NCBI RefSeq assembly: GCF_900112765.1
Contig: NZ_FOMZ01000009.1
Span: 62,001 to 126,000, forward strand
Direction of reading: 5' to 3'
Origin: Actinopolyspora alba
GTDB lineage: Bacteria > Actinomycetota > Actinomycetes > Mycobacteriales > Pseudonocardiaceae
DNA length: 64,000 bases
A model generated the notes under the pieces. That model ran no database searches and had not been told where the DNA came from. It saw nothing but the letters and a program-made list of their open reading frames with translations. Shown here piece by piece: positions 55,795 through 63,866 of the stretch. How positions within the stretch are numbered: the first letter of the stretch is position 1; the number at the start of each line of letters is the position of its first letter. Made by a program: the position numbers and the translations under genes.

Positions 55795-56439
55795 TCAGCC
55801 CAACGAGTCCACTATCGCGGGACGTTCCGGACGGTCCATCCGGACCAGTCGATCCGCCAGCAGGTCGGGGCGGATCTCCCGCTGGTAGTCGTCGAAGGCG
55901 GGCAGCTGCCACTCGTTTTCCGCGGCGACCCGTCGCAGCAGTACCTTCTCGGACATCCACAGGTGTACCGCGAAATCCGTTTCGAGTCCGCCGCCGAGCA
56001 GGAACGGGCCGTCGACGACCACCACACCGCCCTCGGTGAGGCGCACGCGCTCCATGCGCGGGGAACGGTCCAGTTCCGCATCCCACAGGGCGGGGAGGAC
56101 GAGACCGCTGCCTCCCGGCCGCAGCGGCGTGAGGACCTCCCTGGTCAGGGCGCCGAAGTCGAACCAGTCGAACCGGAAGGAGTCCGGGTCCCCGCGCCCC
56201 CGCTCCAGCCGAAGCGAGGCCGGACGGACGTAGTCCCACAGGCGTACCCGCAGGACGTGCCTTCCCCGCAGCCGCAGCTGTTCGGCGAGCGAATCGGCCA
56301 GCTCATTCGTGCCGGTGAGGGGATGTCCGTCGAGCGCCACCCTGCACCAGGGTTGTCGGGTGCCCTCGTGCAGCACCTCGCTCAGCTCGACGGCCAACAG
56401 CTCCCGACTGGTGGAACGTACCCGCATTCCTCGTACCAC
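55795..56439 (-). CDS. Uridine kinase-like protein with degenerate P-loop
   Basis: 214 aa from GTG 56439, or 210 from ATG 56427. The layout is that of P-loop nucleoside kinases: a glycine loop, RLWDYVRPASLRLERGRGDPDSFRFDWFDFGAL, then VVVVDGPFLLGGG and a basic region ending RLVRMDRPERP. The Walker A motif is VALDGHPLTGTN, so the invariant Lys-Thr/Ser is missing. It may be inactive or use another phosphate-binding mode. It is 15-25 bp from no neighbour's overlap and converges on the ABC ATPase gene. Confidence 0.78.
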   Translation of the reverse strand: MVRGMRVRSTSRELLAVELSEVLHEGTRQPWCRVALDGHPLTGTNELADSLAEQLRLRGRHVLRVRLWDYVRPASLRLERGRGDPDSFRFDWFDFGALTREVLTPLRPGGSGLVLPALWDAELDRSPRMERVRLTEGGVVVVDGPFLLGGGLETDFAVHLWMSEKVLLRRVAAENEWQLPAFDDYQREIRPDLLADRLVRMDRPERPAIVDSLG

Positions 56440-56476
56440 CGCCCCTCGCGAGGTCGGCCCGCCGCCGGGCCACGAT

Positions 56477-57412
56477 TCAGCCGGTTCCGGTCCCGTCGAG
56501 CGTGAGGGTGCCCGCCTCGGCGTCGAGCTCGGCGCTCACCCCGAGCGGCACCGTGAGCTGGCCGTCGCAGTGACCGAATCCCAGTTCCCACAACACCGGT
56601 ACACCGAGATCACCCAGGATGTCGAGCAGCGTCGCACGTACGCCCTCGACCGGTCCGCAGTCCTGCCAGGAGCCCAACACCACCCCGGTGGTCGTCTCGA
56701 ACCACCCCGCCCGTTTCAGCTGGGTGAGGTACCGGTCGAGTTGGTAGGGCTGCTCGGTCACGTCCTCCAGCAGTGCCAGCCCGGGATTCGGTGGTTCGGG
56801 CAGCTCTCCGGAGCCGAGCAGTCCGGCCAGCACGCTCAGGTTGCCGCCGTGGGTCACCCCTGCCGCGCGCCCACTCCGCAGCGCAGCCGAGTGCGGGCCG
56901 CTCAGACGCGTCCCCGCCGGCTCGAACAGGGCGCGACGCAGGTGCTCGCGGGCGGTGGCGTCCTCGGTGAAGGCCCTCGTGGCGATCATCGGCCCGAACA
57001 GCCCGGCCATTCCCAGCCGCGGGCCGATCGTTTCGTGCAGCGCCGTCGCGTCGCTGGAGCCCACCAGAAGCTTGCCCGGGGCCCGTTCCATGGCTGGCCA
57101 GTCGAGCCGCGGCAGGATCCGCACACTGCCGTAGCCACCGCGTGCGCACAACACCGCGCTGATCTCGGGGTCGCACCACGCTCGTTCCAGGTCCGCTGCC
57201 CGATCGGCGTCCGAACCGGCCAGGTAGGCCAGCCGGGGATGCCGGTCCCTCACGTGATCGCCGACTCTGACCCGCAGCCCCCACGATTCGAGCAGCTCGA
57301 CACCGGTTCGCAGTTGCTCCTCCGGCACGGGGCCCGCGGGGGCGACCACCGCGACCGTGTCCCCGACGCGGGGAGGGGGAGGAATGATGCGTGCTGCTGT
57401 GATCGTCGGCAT
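56477..57412 (-). CDS. LD-carboxypeptidase (peptidase S66)
   Basis: 311 aa from ATG 57412. Removes the terminal D-Ala from L,D-linked muropeptide tetrapeptides in the cytoplasm. The serine nucleophile is in LVGSSDATALH (about residue 115), with the acid in LALLEDVTEQPY (about 216) and the His in GFGHCDGQ (about 283); CARGGYGSVRILPRLD is another family mark. It lies beyond the peptide importer and M55 peptidase, so the genes may share a muropeptide salvage role. Confidence 0.92.
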   Translation of the reverse strand: MPTITAARIIPPPPRVGDTVAVVAPAGPVPEEQLRTGVELLESWGLRVRVGDHVRDRHPRLAYLAGSDADRAADLERAWCDPEISAVLCARGGYGSVRILPRLDWPAMERAPGKLLVGSSDATALHETIGPRLGMAGLFGPMIATRAFTEDATAREHLRRALFEPAGTRLSGPHSAALRSGRAAGVTHGGNLSVLAGLLGSGELPEPPNPGLALLEDVTEQPYQLDRYLTQLKRAGWFETTTGVVLGSWQDCGPVEGVRATLLDILGDLGVPVLWELGFGHCDGQLTVPLGVSAELDAEAGTLTLDGTGTG

Positions 57413-57715
57413 GACCTCATGGTGCACCGCTCGGGGCGTGGCGAGGTGTGCACGGCCACGTCACTTTCGGTCCCGGTTTTGCTACGTTTGGTGACAGATA
57501 CCTCTCGGGGTGTGTCCGAGCGCCGTTCGGTTCGTGGCCGTGCGGAACGGTGACTGTTGTTCGCGGGCGGCGAACATCGTCCCGGTGGGGTGGTCGCGGG
57601 CCGATCCGCCCGGCGGGTGAGATCGATATCGACGCTGCCAGGGACGATCCCCTTTCGTGCGAGAGGGGAAGGGGCTGCATGATCAGCAGCGCTGTGACTT
57701 AGTGTCGAGGGTGTC
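57413..57715. other. Divergent upstream region, LdcA-like and DUF3090 genes
   Basis: 303 bp containing promoters for both sides. GAGG lies 5 nt before the DUF3090 ATG. I see no RNA gene, repeat or credible small gene. Confidence 0.4.
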
Positions 57716-58282
57716 ATGGCTCGTGTCATCCACGTATTCCGTCAGCCCGACCGTTTCATCGTGGGAACGGTCGGTGAGCCCGGCGATCGCACCTTCTATC
57801 TGCAGGCCACCGAGGACTTGCGGACGGTGAGCGTTCAACTGGAAAAACAGCAGGTCTCGGTGCTGACAGAACGCATCGACGCCCTGCTGGAAGAGGTGCA
57901 GCGCCGGTTCGACACCGAACTGCCCTCCGAACCACCGGACGAACTGGTCGACTCCGGCCCGCTGGAGGTGCCGGTAGAGGAGGAGTTCCGGGTCGGCACC
58001 ATGGGGCTCGGTTGGGATGCCGAGACCGAGGCGGTCGTCGTGGAACTGCTCGCGGTCACCGAGGAGGAGGTCGACGAGTCCGTCGTGCTCGACGACACCG
58101 ACGAAGGACCGGACGCGGTTCGGGTGTTCCTCAGCGCGGCGCACGCGCGCGCCTTCGCGGAGCGCGCGCAGCGAGTGATCGAGGCGGGCCGGAAACCGTG
58201 CCCGCTCTGCTCGGAGCCGCTCGATCCGGAGGGCCACATCTGCCCACGGCAGAACGGTTACCGCCGTTCGGAAGAGGAGTAG
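57716..58282 (+). CDS. DUF3090 family protein with C-terminal Cys cluster
   Basis: 188 aa. Begins ARVIHVFRQPDRFIVGTVGEPGDRTFYLQA, the hallmark of DUF3090, then an acidic middle and a tail CPLCSEPLDPEGHICPRQNGY (about residues 161-181), a small CxxC...H-x-C metal site. The function is unknown. It is followed 6 bp later by the kinase-like gene and then mshC, an order found in mycobacteria (Rv2134c, Rv2133c, Rv2130c region). Confidence 0.9.
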   Translation: MARVIHVFRQPDRFIVGTVGEPGDRTFYLQATEDLRTVSVQLEKQQVSVLTERIDALLEEVQRRFDTELPSEPPDELVDSGPLEVPVEEEFRVGTMGLGWDAETEAVVVELLAVTEEEVDESVVLDDTDEGPDAVRVFLSAAHARAFAERAQRVIEAGRKPCPLCSEPLDPEGHICPRQNGYRRSEEE

Positions 58283-58288
58283 CGGGTC

Positions 58289-59080
58289 GTGCTCGCCGAC
58301 GACGTCGCTGTCGAGCTGCTGCGCGAGGGGAGCCTGGAGGTCCGGGGCCGTCTCGTCGAGGCCTCCAACGCCACCCTGCTGTGCACGGTGGAGAACGACG
58401 GGTTGCGAGCCGATTGCGTCTACAAGCCGGTGCGTGGTGAACGGCCGCTGTGGGACTTTCCGGACGGCACACTGGCCGGTCGTGAGGTCGCCGCCTATCT
58501 GCTTTCCGAAGTGCTCGGATGGCATCTGGTGCCGCCGACGCTGTTACGGGACGGCCCCCACGGGCCGGGCATGGTGCAACTGTGGGTGGACACCGAGCAG
58601 GAGTCCGAGCTGGTCGACATCCGCACTCCCGAGGAAGTGCCCTCGAACTGGCTGACCGTGCTGCACGCGCGGGACGACCAGGGGGAGCCGGTCGTGCTCG
58701 CCCACTCCGACCACGACGAGCTGCGTAAGCTGACCCTGTTCGACGTGGTGCTCAACAACGCGGACCGGAAGGGCGGTCACGTGTTGTGCACCTCGCGGGG
58801 GCGGGTGCTCGGTATCGATCACGGTGTGAGTCTCAACGCCGATGACAAGCTGCGCACCGTGTTGTGGGGTTGGCTCGGGCAAGCCCTCCACGGGACGGAG
58901 GTCCGCTCCCTGGAACGGTTGCGCGCTGAGCTGGACGGCGAGTTCGCCGCCGGATTGGTCGAGCACATAACCCCGAAGGAAGTTCAGGCCCTGCGGGACC
59001 GGATCGACCGGTTGCTGCGGGACGGGGTGTTCCCGGCGCCCTCCGGCGAGTGGCCCGCCATACCCTGGCCCCCCTTCTGA
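58289..59080 (+). CDS. SCO1664-type protein with PI3/PI4-kinase-like motifs
   Basis: 263 aa from GTG 58289. The chain reads like a small kinase: a Lys in CVYKPVRGERPL (about residue 49), Glu in GREVAAYLLSE, a catalytic-loop-like NNADRKGGHVL (about 154-164) and metal-binding GIDHGVSLN (about 173-181). Substrate unknown. Its conserved pairing with DUF3090 beside mycothiol synthesis genes suggests a linked role; this is inference from order only. Confidence 0.88.
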   Translation: MLADDVAVELLREGSLEVRGRLVEASNATLLCTVENDGLRADCVYKPVRGERPLWDFPDGTLAGREVAAYLLSEVLGWHLVPPTLLRDGPHGPGMVQLWVDTEQESELVDIRTPEEVPSNWLTVLHARDDQGEPVVLAHSDHDELRKLTLFDVVLNNADRKGGHVLCTSRGRVLGIDHGVSLNADDKLRTVLWGWLGQALHGTEVRSLERLRAELDGEFAAGLVEHITPKEVQALRDRIDRLLRDGVFPAPSGEWPAIPWPPF

Positions 59081-59139
59081 GGACAGCGACAGCGGTTGCG
59101 TGCCTGGTCGGGTAGCCGGCACGTGAGTGGGCGCCTCGC

Positions 59140-59163
59140 GGCGATTTCGCGAGAAATTGACGC
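59140..59163 (+). repeat. GNRA-hairpin repeat, copy 3
   Basis: Core GGCGATTTCGCGAGAAAT followed by TGACG. Arms CGATTTC and GAAATTG close the GCGA tetraloop with one G-U pair. It is tandem with copy 4, 52 bp apart, between the kinase-like gene and mshC. Confidence 0.85.
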
Positions 59164-59191
59164 CGACCCTGCCGCACCGCCGTACTGGCGC

Positions 59192-59214
59192 GGCGATTTC
59201 GCGAGAAATTGACG
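59192..59214 (+). repeat. GNRA-hairpin repeat, copy 4
   Basis: Identical core to copy 3 with the same flanking GGCGATTT and TTGACG. It lies 59 bp before the mshC -10 hexamer. Confidence 0.85.
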
Positions 59215-59272
59215 TCGGAGGCCCCTGGGCGGGAAAGCTCCGGCCCGTCACGGGTCACTCAACCGTGGCGGC

Positions 59273-59278
59273 TAGGGT
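59273..59278 (+). promoter_or_regulatory. -10 hexamer of leaderless mshC promoter
   Basis: TAGGGT ends 7 nt before the mshC ATG at 59286. Confidence 0.5.
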
Positions 59279-59285
59279 CGGACAC

Positions 59286-60521
59286 ATGCAACCCTGGTCA
59301 TCGGTTTCCGTGCCCAGCCTGCCCGGTACTGCGCATCCGTTGCGACTGTTCGATACTGCCACCGGCGAAGTGAGACCGGTCGGTACCGGTTCTGGGGTGC
59401 GGATGTACGTCTGCGGCATCACTCCCTACGATGCGACCCATCTCGGTCACGCCGCCACATACATCGCCTACGACCTGGTGCACCGCATCTGGTTGGACAA
59501 CGGCAGTGATGTGCACTACGTGCAGAACGTCACGGACATCGACGATCCGCTGCTGGAGCGTGCCACGCACGACAACGAGGACTGGATCGTGCTCGGGATG
59601 CGCGAGACCGCGCTGTTCCGCGAGGACATGGCCGCCCTGCGCGTACTGCCACCGCGGGACTTCGTCGGAGCGGTGGAGTCGATCCCGGAGATCGAGCAAG
59701 CCGTGACCAAACTGCTTTCCTCCGGTGCGGCCTACCGGGTCGACGACGAGTTCCCGGACGTCTACTTCCGGCACGACGCCACCGGCAGGCTCGGGTACGA
59801 GTCCCGTTACAGCGGAGCCGAGATGACAGAGGTGTTCCCGGACCGGGGTGGCGATCCGGACCGCCCGGGCAAGGAGCACCCGCTCGACGCTCTGCTGTGG
59901 CGCATGGCTCGCCCGGACGAACCCTCCTGGGACTCCGAGCTCGGTGCGGGTCGTCCCGGCTGGCACCTGGAGTGCTCGGTGATCGCGCTGAACAGGCTCG
60001 GGATCGGGTTCGACCTGCAGGGCGGCGGCTCGGACCTGGCCTTTCCGCACCACGAGTTCAGCGCCGCGCACGCGGAAGCGCTGACCGGACAACACCCCTT
60101 CGCGGGCCACTACTCGCACGCCGGGATGGTGGGACTGGACGGGCAGAAGATGTCCAAGTCCAAGGGCAACCTCGTGTTCGTCTCCCGGCTGCGTGGCGAT
60201 CGAGTGGATCCGATGGCCATCAGGTTGGCGTTGTTGAGCGGTCACTACCGTGCCGATCGTTCGTGGAACGCCGATCTGCTCACCACCGGCGCTGCCAGGC
60301 TTTCCCGCTGGAAGCAGGCGGTGGGGCTGTCGGAGGGGCCCGCCGCCGACTCGACTCTCGACCGGTTGCGGGAACGGCTCAGCGACGACCTCGACACCGA
60401 AGGGGCGCTGCGAGCCGTGGACGCCTGGGTCGACGAGGCGCTGTACGAGGGGGGCGAGGACACGACCGCGCCCTCGACGATTCGCCGTGCGGTGGACGCC
60501 CTGCTGGGCGTGGCCCTGTAA
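59286..60521 (+). CDS. mshC: Mycothiol ligase MshC
   Basis: 411 aa from ATG 59286, fixed by the -10 hexamer 7 nt upstream and the usual [14 protein letters not shown] start. Joins cysteine to glucosaminyl-inositol using ATP, the third step of mycothiol synthesis. Class I tRNA synthetase-like: [25 protein letters not shown] with zinc Cys and HIGH-type HLGHA (about residues 40-64), WHLECSVIA, and [10 protein letters not shown] (about 287-296). Marks the organism as a mycothiol producer. Confidence 0.97.
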   Translation: MQPWSSVSVPSLPGTAHPLRLFDTATGEVRPVGTGSGVRMYVCGITPYDATHLGHAATYIAYDLVHRIWLDNGSDVHYVQNVTDIDDPLLERATHDNEDWIVLGMRETALFREDMAALRVLPPRDFVGAVESIPEIEQAVTKLLSSGAAYRVDDEFPDVYFRHDATGRLGYESRYSGAEMTEVFPDRGGDPDRPGKEHPLDALLWRMARPDEPSWDSELGAGRPGWHLECSVIALNRLGIGFDLQGGGSDLAFPHHEFSAAHAEALTGQHPFAGHYSHAGMVGLDGQKMSKSKGNLVFVSRLRGDRVDPMAIRLALLSGHYRADRSWNADLLTTGAARLSRWKQAVGLSEGPAADSTLDRLRERLSDDLDTEGALRAVDAWVDEALYEGGEDTTAPSTIRRAVDALLGVAL

Positions 60522-60558
60522 CCCCGCCGTCCTCGGAACCGGGGAACGGAAGTACGTT

Positions 60559-60583
60559 CGGCGCCCCCGCCGCGGGGGCGCCG
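60559..60583 (+). terminator. mshC hairpin terminator
   Basis: Perfect 10-bp stem CGGCGCCCCC / GGGGGCGCCG, 5-nt loop, with outer GGAAG/CTTCC arms, 38 bp after the mshC stop. Confidence 0.8.
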
Positions 60584-60956
60584 CTTCCGGCTCCGGTTCG
60601 GAAATCCCGTCGGGCGCGGTGGCCGGCGCGGATATCCACGACTGGCGGATTTTCGTCGCCGGGCGGCATTCTCCGTTTCCGGCGGCAATAGGAACCCGCT
60701 CCGTGGCCCCTTCCTGCGATTCTCACGGCATTCCGCGGTTGTCGACTTCGGCGTGTGCGACACGTTTCCGAGAGTTTCCTCGGTCTCGCCCCGGTTGCCC
60801 TGTACCGCGACGGTACCGCGTGTCGTGGTGCGGGTGTGCGATGTTTTCGCCGCTCACGCCGGTACTTCTCCCGACAGGTCGGGTCGGGCCGGGCGAAGAG
60901 ATGGTGGTAGCGACATTCGACTCGGGTTTTTGTTCCGGTGAGCTGGGAAAATGCTC

Positions 60957-60984
60957 TTGACCGTCGAATTTTCGGTAATATGCG
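60957..60984 (+). promoter_or_regulatory. Candidate promoter of the conservon operon
   Basis: TTGACC and TATGCG hexamers with 16-bp spacing in an AT-richer patch, giving a leader of about 125 nt to the cvnA start. The palindrome at 61055-61067 lies in that leader. Confidence 0.5.
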
Positions 60985-61115
60985 ACAACCACCGGCCACC
61001 CCGACCGGCCAATAGGAACACAACGTAGACTTCCGCCAACCGATCTGATTGGATCTCGTGACACGAGTCCGCACGAAGCCCGGATCGGTAATAGGTGCTT
61101 TGGTTGCGAGGTGGG

Positions 61116-62396
61116 ATGGTGAGTCGGGTATGGGAGATGCTCGAACGCTCGCGCAGATCGTTACGGGACGGTGCGGCGAGACAGCGGTTGGAGGGATCGA
61201 CCAGACAACTGCTGCAGCGTTCACGGGACACCGTGGCGCAGATTATCGGCCCTTCGCCTTCGCGTGAGCCGAGTTCGCAGGATGTGTTGGCGGGGGTCTG
61301 CTCCAGTGTCGCCCTGCGTGATCTGAACCTTGTGGACTCGCTGCTCGAACAACTGGAACAGATGGAGTCCGAAGAGGACGACCCGGAGTCGTTGGACCGT
61401 CTCTACCGGCTCGACCACCTGGCCACCCGGCTGCGGCGCAACGGTGAGAATCTCCGTGTGCTGGCCGGGCGGGACGCCGGTGGTGCTAAGCCGGAGACGG
61501 CTTCACTGGTCGACGTGATCCGTGCGGGTATGTCCTCCATCGAGCACTACAACAGGGTGGAACTCGGCAGGGTGACCGAGCTCGGCGTGGTCGGGTTCGC
61601 CGCGGACGACGTCAGCAGGTTGCTGGCGGAATTGCTGGACAACGCCACGGCGCATTCCCCGCCGAATTCGTCCGTGACCATCAGCGCGCATCTGACCGAA
61701 CAGGGCAGCATGATGGTGCGTGTCGAGGACGCCGGTATCGGCCTCCCCGCCGCGAGGCTCTCCGCGCTCAACGAGCGGCTCGCGAGTGCCCCGGTGCTCG
61801 ACCGCAACGCGGTGCGCCACATGGGGCTGGCCGTGGTGCGCAGAATCTCGGGCAAACACGGTATTCGGGTCTGGTTGGCGCGTCGTGCGCCAAACGGGAC
61901 GACCGCTTCGGTGCTGCTGCCGCACTCCCTGGTGCACGAGAACGCGACGCCCGATACCGGCGTGTCACGGCAGGTTCCGGTGTCCGAGGAACCGGCGATC
62001 CCGAACATGCGTTCCGCACGGGCGAACGCGGAGCCGCGGGCGAACGCGGTCGCCGAAACCCCGTCCGAAACCACGGAGGCCGGTGTGGAGACTCCGGCGG
62101 TGGCGGCCGAACCCGTCTGGCCCTCCGAGGAGCAGGCCGCGGCGCAGCAGGACCAGTCACAGCCCGCCACCACGGCCAACGGGTTGCCACGCAGGGTTTC
62201 GCAGAGTCTGAAGGGCTCCTCCGGCGGAAGCAGCGGCTCCGCCGTGCCCGCCCCGGAACCCCACTCCGACGACACGGAACGCGACATCCGCGAGAGCCAT
62301 CAGCAACTGCTCGCGGACCTGGGAGATTTCGCCGAAGGCGAGCTGGAAGCCAGGCAGCACAACGAAAACGACGATGCCGAGAGGCCACAGCAGTGA
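61116..62396 (+). CDS. cvnA: Soluble CvnA-type sensor histidine kinase (conservon)
   Basis: 426 aa from ATG 61116 (GAGG upstream); GTG 61095 and ATG further in are alternatives. Unlike most CvnA proteins it has no membrane helix or extracellular sensor. It starts directly with a helical region, then the DHp-like DPESLDRLYRLDHLATRLRRNGENLRVLAG (about 86-115) and an ATPase domain with LLAELLDNATAHSPP (N box, about 169-183) and VEDAGIGL. A 150-residue polar, disordered tail follows. First gene of a cvnA-B-C-D cluster. Confidence 0.88.
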   Translation: MVSRVWEMLERSRRSLRDGAARQRLEGSTRQLLQRSRDTVAQIIGPSPSREPSSQDVLAGVCSSVALRDLNLVDSLLEQLEQMESEEDDPESLDRLYRLDHLATRLRRNGENLRVLAGRDAGGAKPETASLVDVIRAGMSSIEHYNRVELGRVTELGVVGFAADDVSRLLAELLDNATAHSPPNSSVTISAHLTEQGSMMVRVEDAGIGLPAARLSALNERLASAPVLDRNAVRHMGLAVVRRISGKHGIRVWLARRAPNGTTASVLLPHSLVHENATPDTGVSRQVPVSEEPAIPNMRSARANAEPRANAVAETPSETTEAGVETPAVAAEPVWPSEEQAAAQQDQSQPATTANGLPRRVSQSLKGSSGGSSGSAVPAPEPHSDDTERDIRESHQQLLADLGDFAEGELEARQHNENDDAERPQQ

Positions 62397-62836
62397 CGGC
62401 TGCAGAAAACAATGCCCAGTCCGCGAATTTCGACTGGCTGGTCGACGATTTCGTGCACCGGGTGCACGGCGCCACCCACGCGTTGATCCTGTCGGCGGAT
62501 GGCTTGCCACTGGCCGCTTCCTCATCGGTCACCTCCGATGAGGCCGAGCAGCTCGCGGCGATCTCCAGCGGCATGCTCAGCCTGGCGCACCACGGTTCCT
62601 CGTTGTTCGAGAAGGGTGATTGCGAACAGATCATTCTCCGGCTGCGGCACGGATACTTTCTGTTCATGGGGATCGGTTCCGGCGCCGGACTCGCCGTACT
62701 GACCTCGGCCGAGGCGCAGATGCGCGTAGTCGCCTACGAGATGACCCAGTTCGTGGAAAACACCGGGCACGCGTTGACACCGGAGGTCCGTGCCGACTTA
62801 AGGCGCGTCGTAACCGCGCGAAGGCCGCGTGACTGA
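62393..62836 (+). CDS. cvnB: Roadblock/LC7 protein CvnB
   Basis: 147 aa from GTG 62393, overlapping the cvnA stop. The roadblock fold opens FDWLVDDFVHRVHGATHALILSADGLPLAASS and includes GIGSGAGLAVLTSAEAQM; these proteins act as scaffold or GTPase-activating partners for the CvnD GTPase. Confidence 0.93.
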   Translation: MTAAENNAQSANFDWLVDDFVHRVHGATHALILSADGLPLAASSSVTSDEAEQLAAISSGMLSLAHHGSSLFEKGDCEQIILRLRHGYFLFMGIGSGAGLAVLTSAEAQMRVVAYEMTQFVENTGHALTPEVRADLRRVVTARRPRD

Positions 62837-62854
62837 TCGGTTAAAGGAAGACCC

Positions 62855-63226
62855 ATGGTCACACACTCACAGAACCAGCGGGAAAGCCGCAGTAGCCGGG
62901 TGCGGCCCTACGCGCTCACGCACGGACGGACCCGAACCCGGCACCAGCTTCTCGTGGAAACGATGATTTCGGCGTCGGACTACGACACCGAGCTCGCCGA
63001 GAAGTTGCTTCCGGAATCCCGGTCGGTTTACGAGCACGCCCGACGGCCGATATCGCTGGCCGAACTCTCCGCCTCGCTGAACATCCCGCTCGGGGTGATA
63101 CGAGTGCTGGTCAGCGACTTGGCGACGGAAGGGGCGATCGTCATTCATCCCACCGGACAGGCTTACAGTTACGATCACAATATCCTCGAGAGGATTCTCG
63201 ATGGCCTCAACAAGCTCTCCGCGTGA
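62855..63226 (+). CDS. cvnC: CvnC, DUF742 protein
   Basis: 123 aa. The DUF742 signature VRPYALTHGRTRTRHQLLVETM is near residue 17, followed by a winged-helix-like LAELSASLNIPLGVIRVLVSDLATEGAI. Part of the multi-protein conservon complex. Its 3' end overlaps cvnD by 26 bp, so the GTPase start lies inside it. Confidence 0.93.
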   Translation: MVTHSQNQRESRSSRVRPYALTHGRTRTRHQLLVETMISASDYDTELAEKLLPESRSVYEHARRPISLAELSASLNIPLGVIRVLVSDLATEGAIVIHPTGQAYSYDHNILERILDGLNKLSA

Positions 63227-63797
63227 CCACTCCGAGCTGATGCTCTCGGCGAAGATCGTGGTCGCGGGTGGATTCGGAGTCGGCAAGACCACATTCGTAT
63301 CGTCGGTCTCCGAGGTCGCTCCCCTGAACACCGAGGCGTGGATGACCGAGGCCAGCGAAGGCGTGGACGATCTCGATCCCGCCGGGGAGAAGACGACCAC
63401 CACCGTGGCGATGGATTTCGGGCGTATTCAGCTGCACCCGGATCTGATGCTCTACCTGTTCGGGACCCCCGGACAGTCCCGTTTCTGGTTCCTCTGGGAC
63501 GACCTGGCCAGAGGCGCGCTGGGCGCGGTCGTGCTGGTCGACACCAGACGGATAGCGGAGTCGTTCGCCGCGATCAACTACTTCGAGCACGACTCGGACA
63601 TCCCGTTCGTAGTGGCCGTCAACCTCTTCGAGGGAACGTTGACCCACGAGCTGGAGGAGATCCGCGAAGCACTCGCGATCGCTCCGGACGTCCCATTGAT
63701 CACCTGCGACGCACGTGATTCATTGTCCACTGTAGATGCTTTACGGACGCTGGTTACCCACACGATGCGGTTGAACGTGACGCACGGCGCCGCGTGA
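63201..63797 (+). CDS. cvnD: CvnD, Rab/Ras-like GTPase
   Basis: 198 aa. P-loop GGFGVGKTTFVSSVSE (about residues 24-39), switch regions TTTTVAMDFG, LFGTPGQSRFWFLWDD (G3), and a non-standard G4 in the VAVNLFEG position, as is usual in this actinobacterial family. It should switch the conservon complex by GTP binding. Confidence 0.95.
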   Translation: MASTSSPRDHSELMLSAKIVVAGGFGVGKTTFVSSVSEVAPLNTEAWMTEASEGVDDLDPAGEKTTTTVAMDFGRIQLHPDLMLYLFGTPGQSRFWFLWDDLARGALGAVVLVDTRRIAESFAAINYFEHDSDIPFVVAVNLFEGTLTHELEEIREALAIAPDVPLITCDARDSLSTVDALRTLVTHTMRLNVTHGAA

Positions 63798-63866
63798 TTC
63801 GTCGCCGTGTCCCGTGTGGACCGGTGTCGTCGTGGAGGGGTCTCGTCGGGTGAAAGGAAGGGTGCG

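Larger units (their letters stand above)
60522..61115. other. 594-bp gap between mshC and the conservon
   Basis: Holds the mshC terminator (60559-60583), a promoter-like TTGACC (60957-60962) - 16 bp - TATGCG (60979-60984), and a perfect palindrome CTCGTG-A-CACGAG (61055-61067) about 50 bp before the cvnA start. The middle of the region contains short frames but none I would call a gene. Confidence 0.5.

Noticed and set aside
57448-57702. 84-codon frame in the gap before the DUF3090 gene
   Set aside because: No supporting ribosome site and weak codon bias; region is better explained as divergent promoters.
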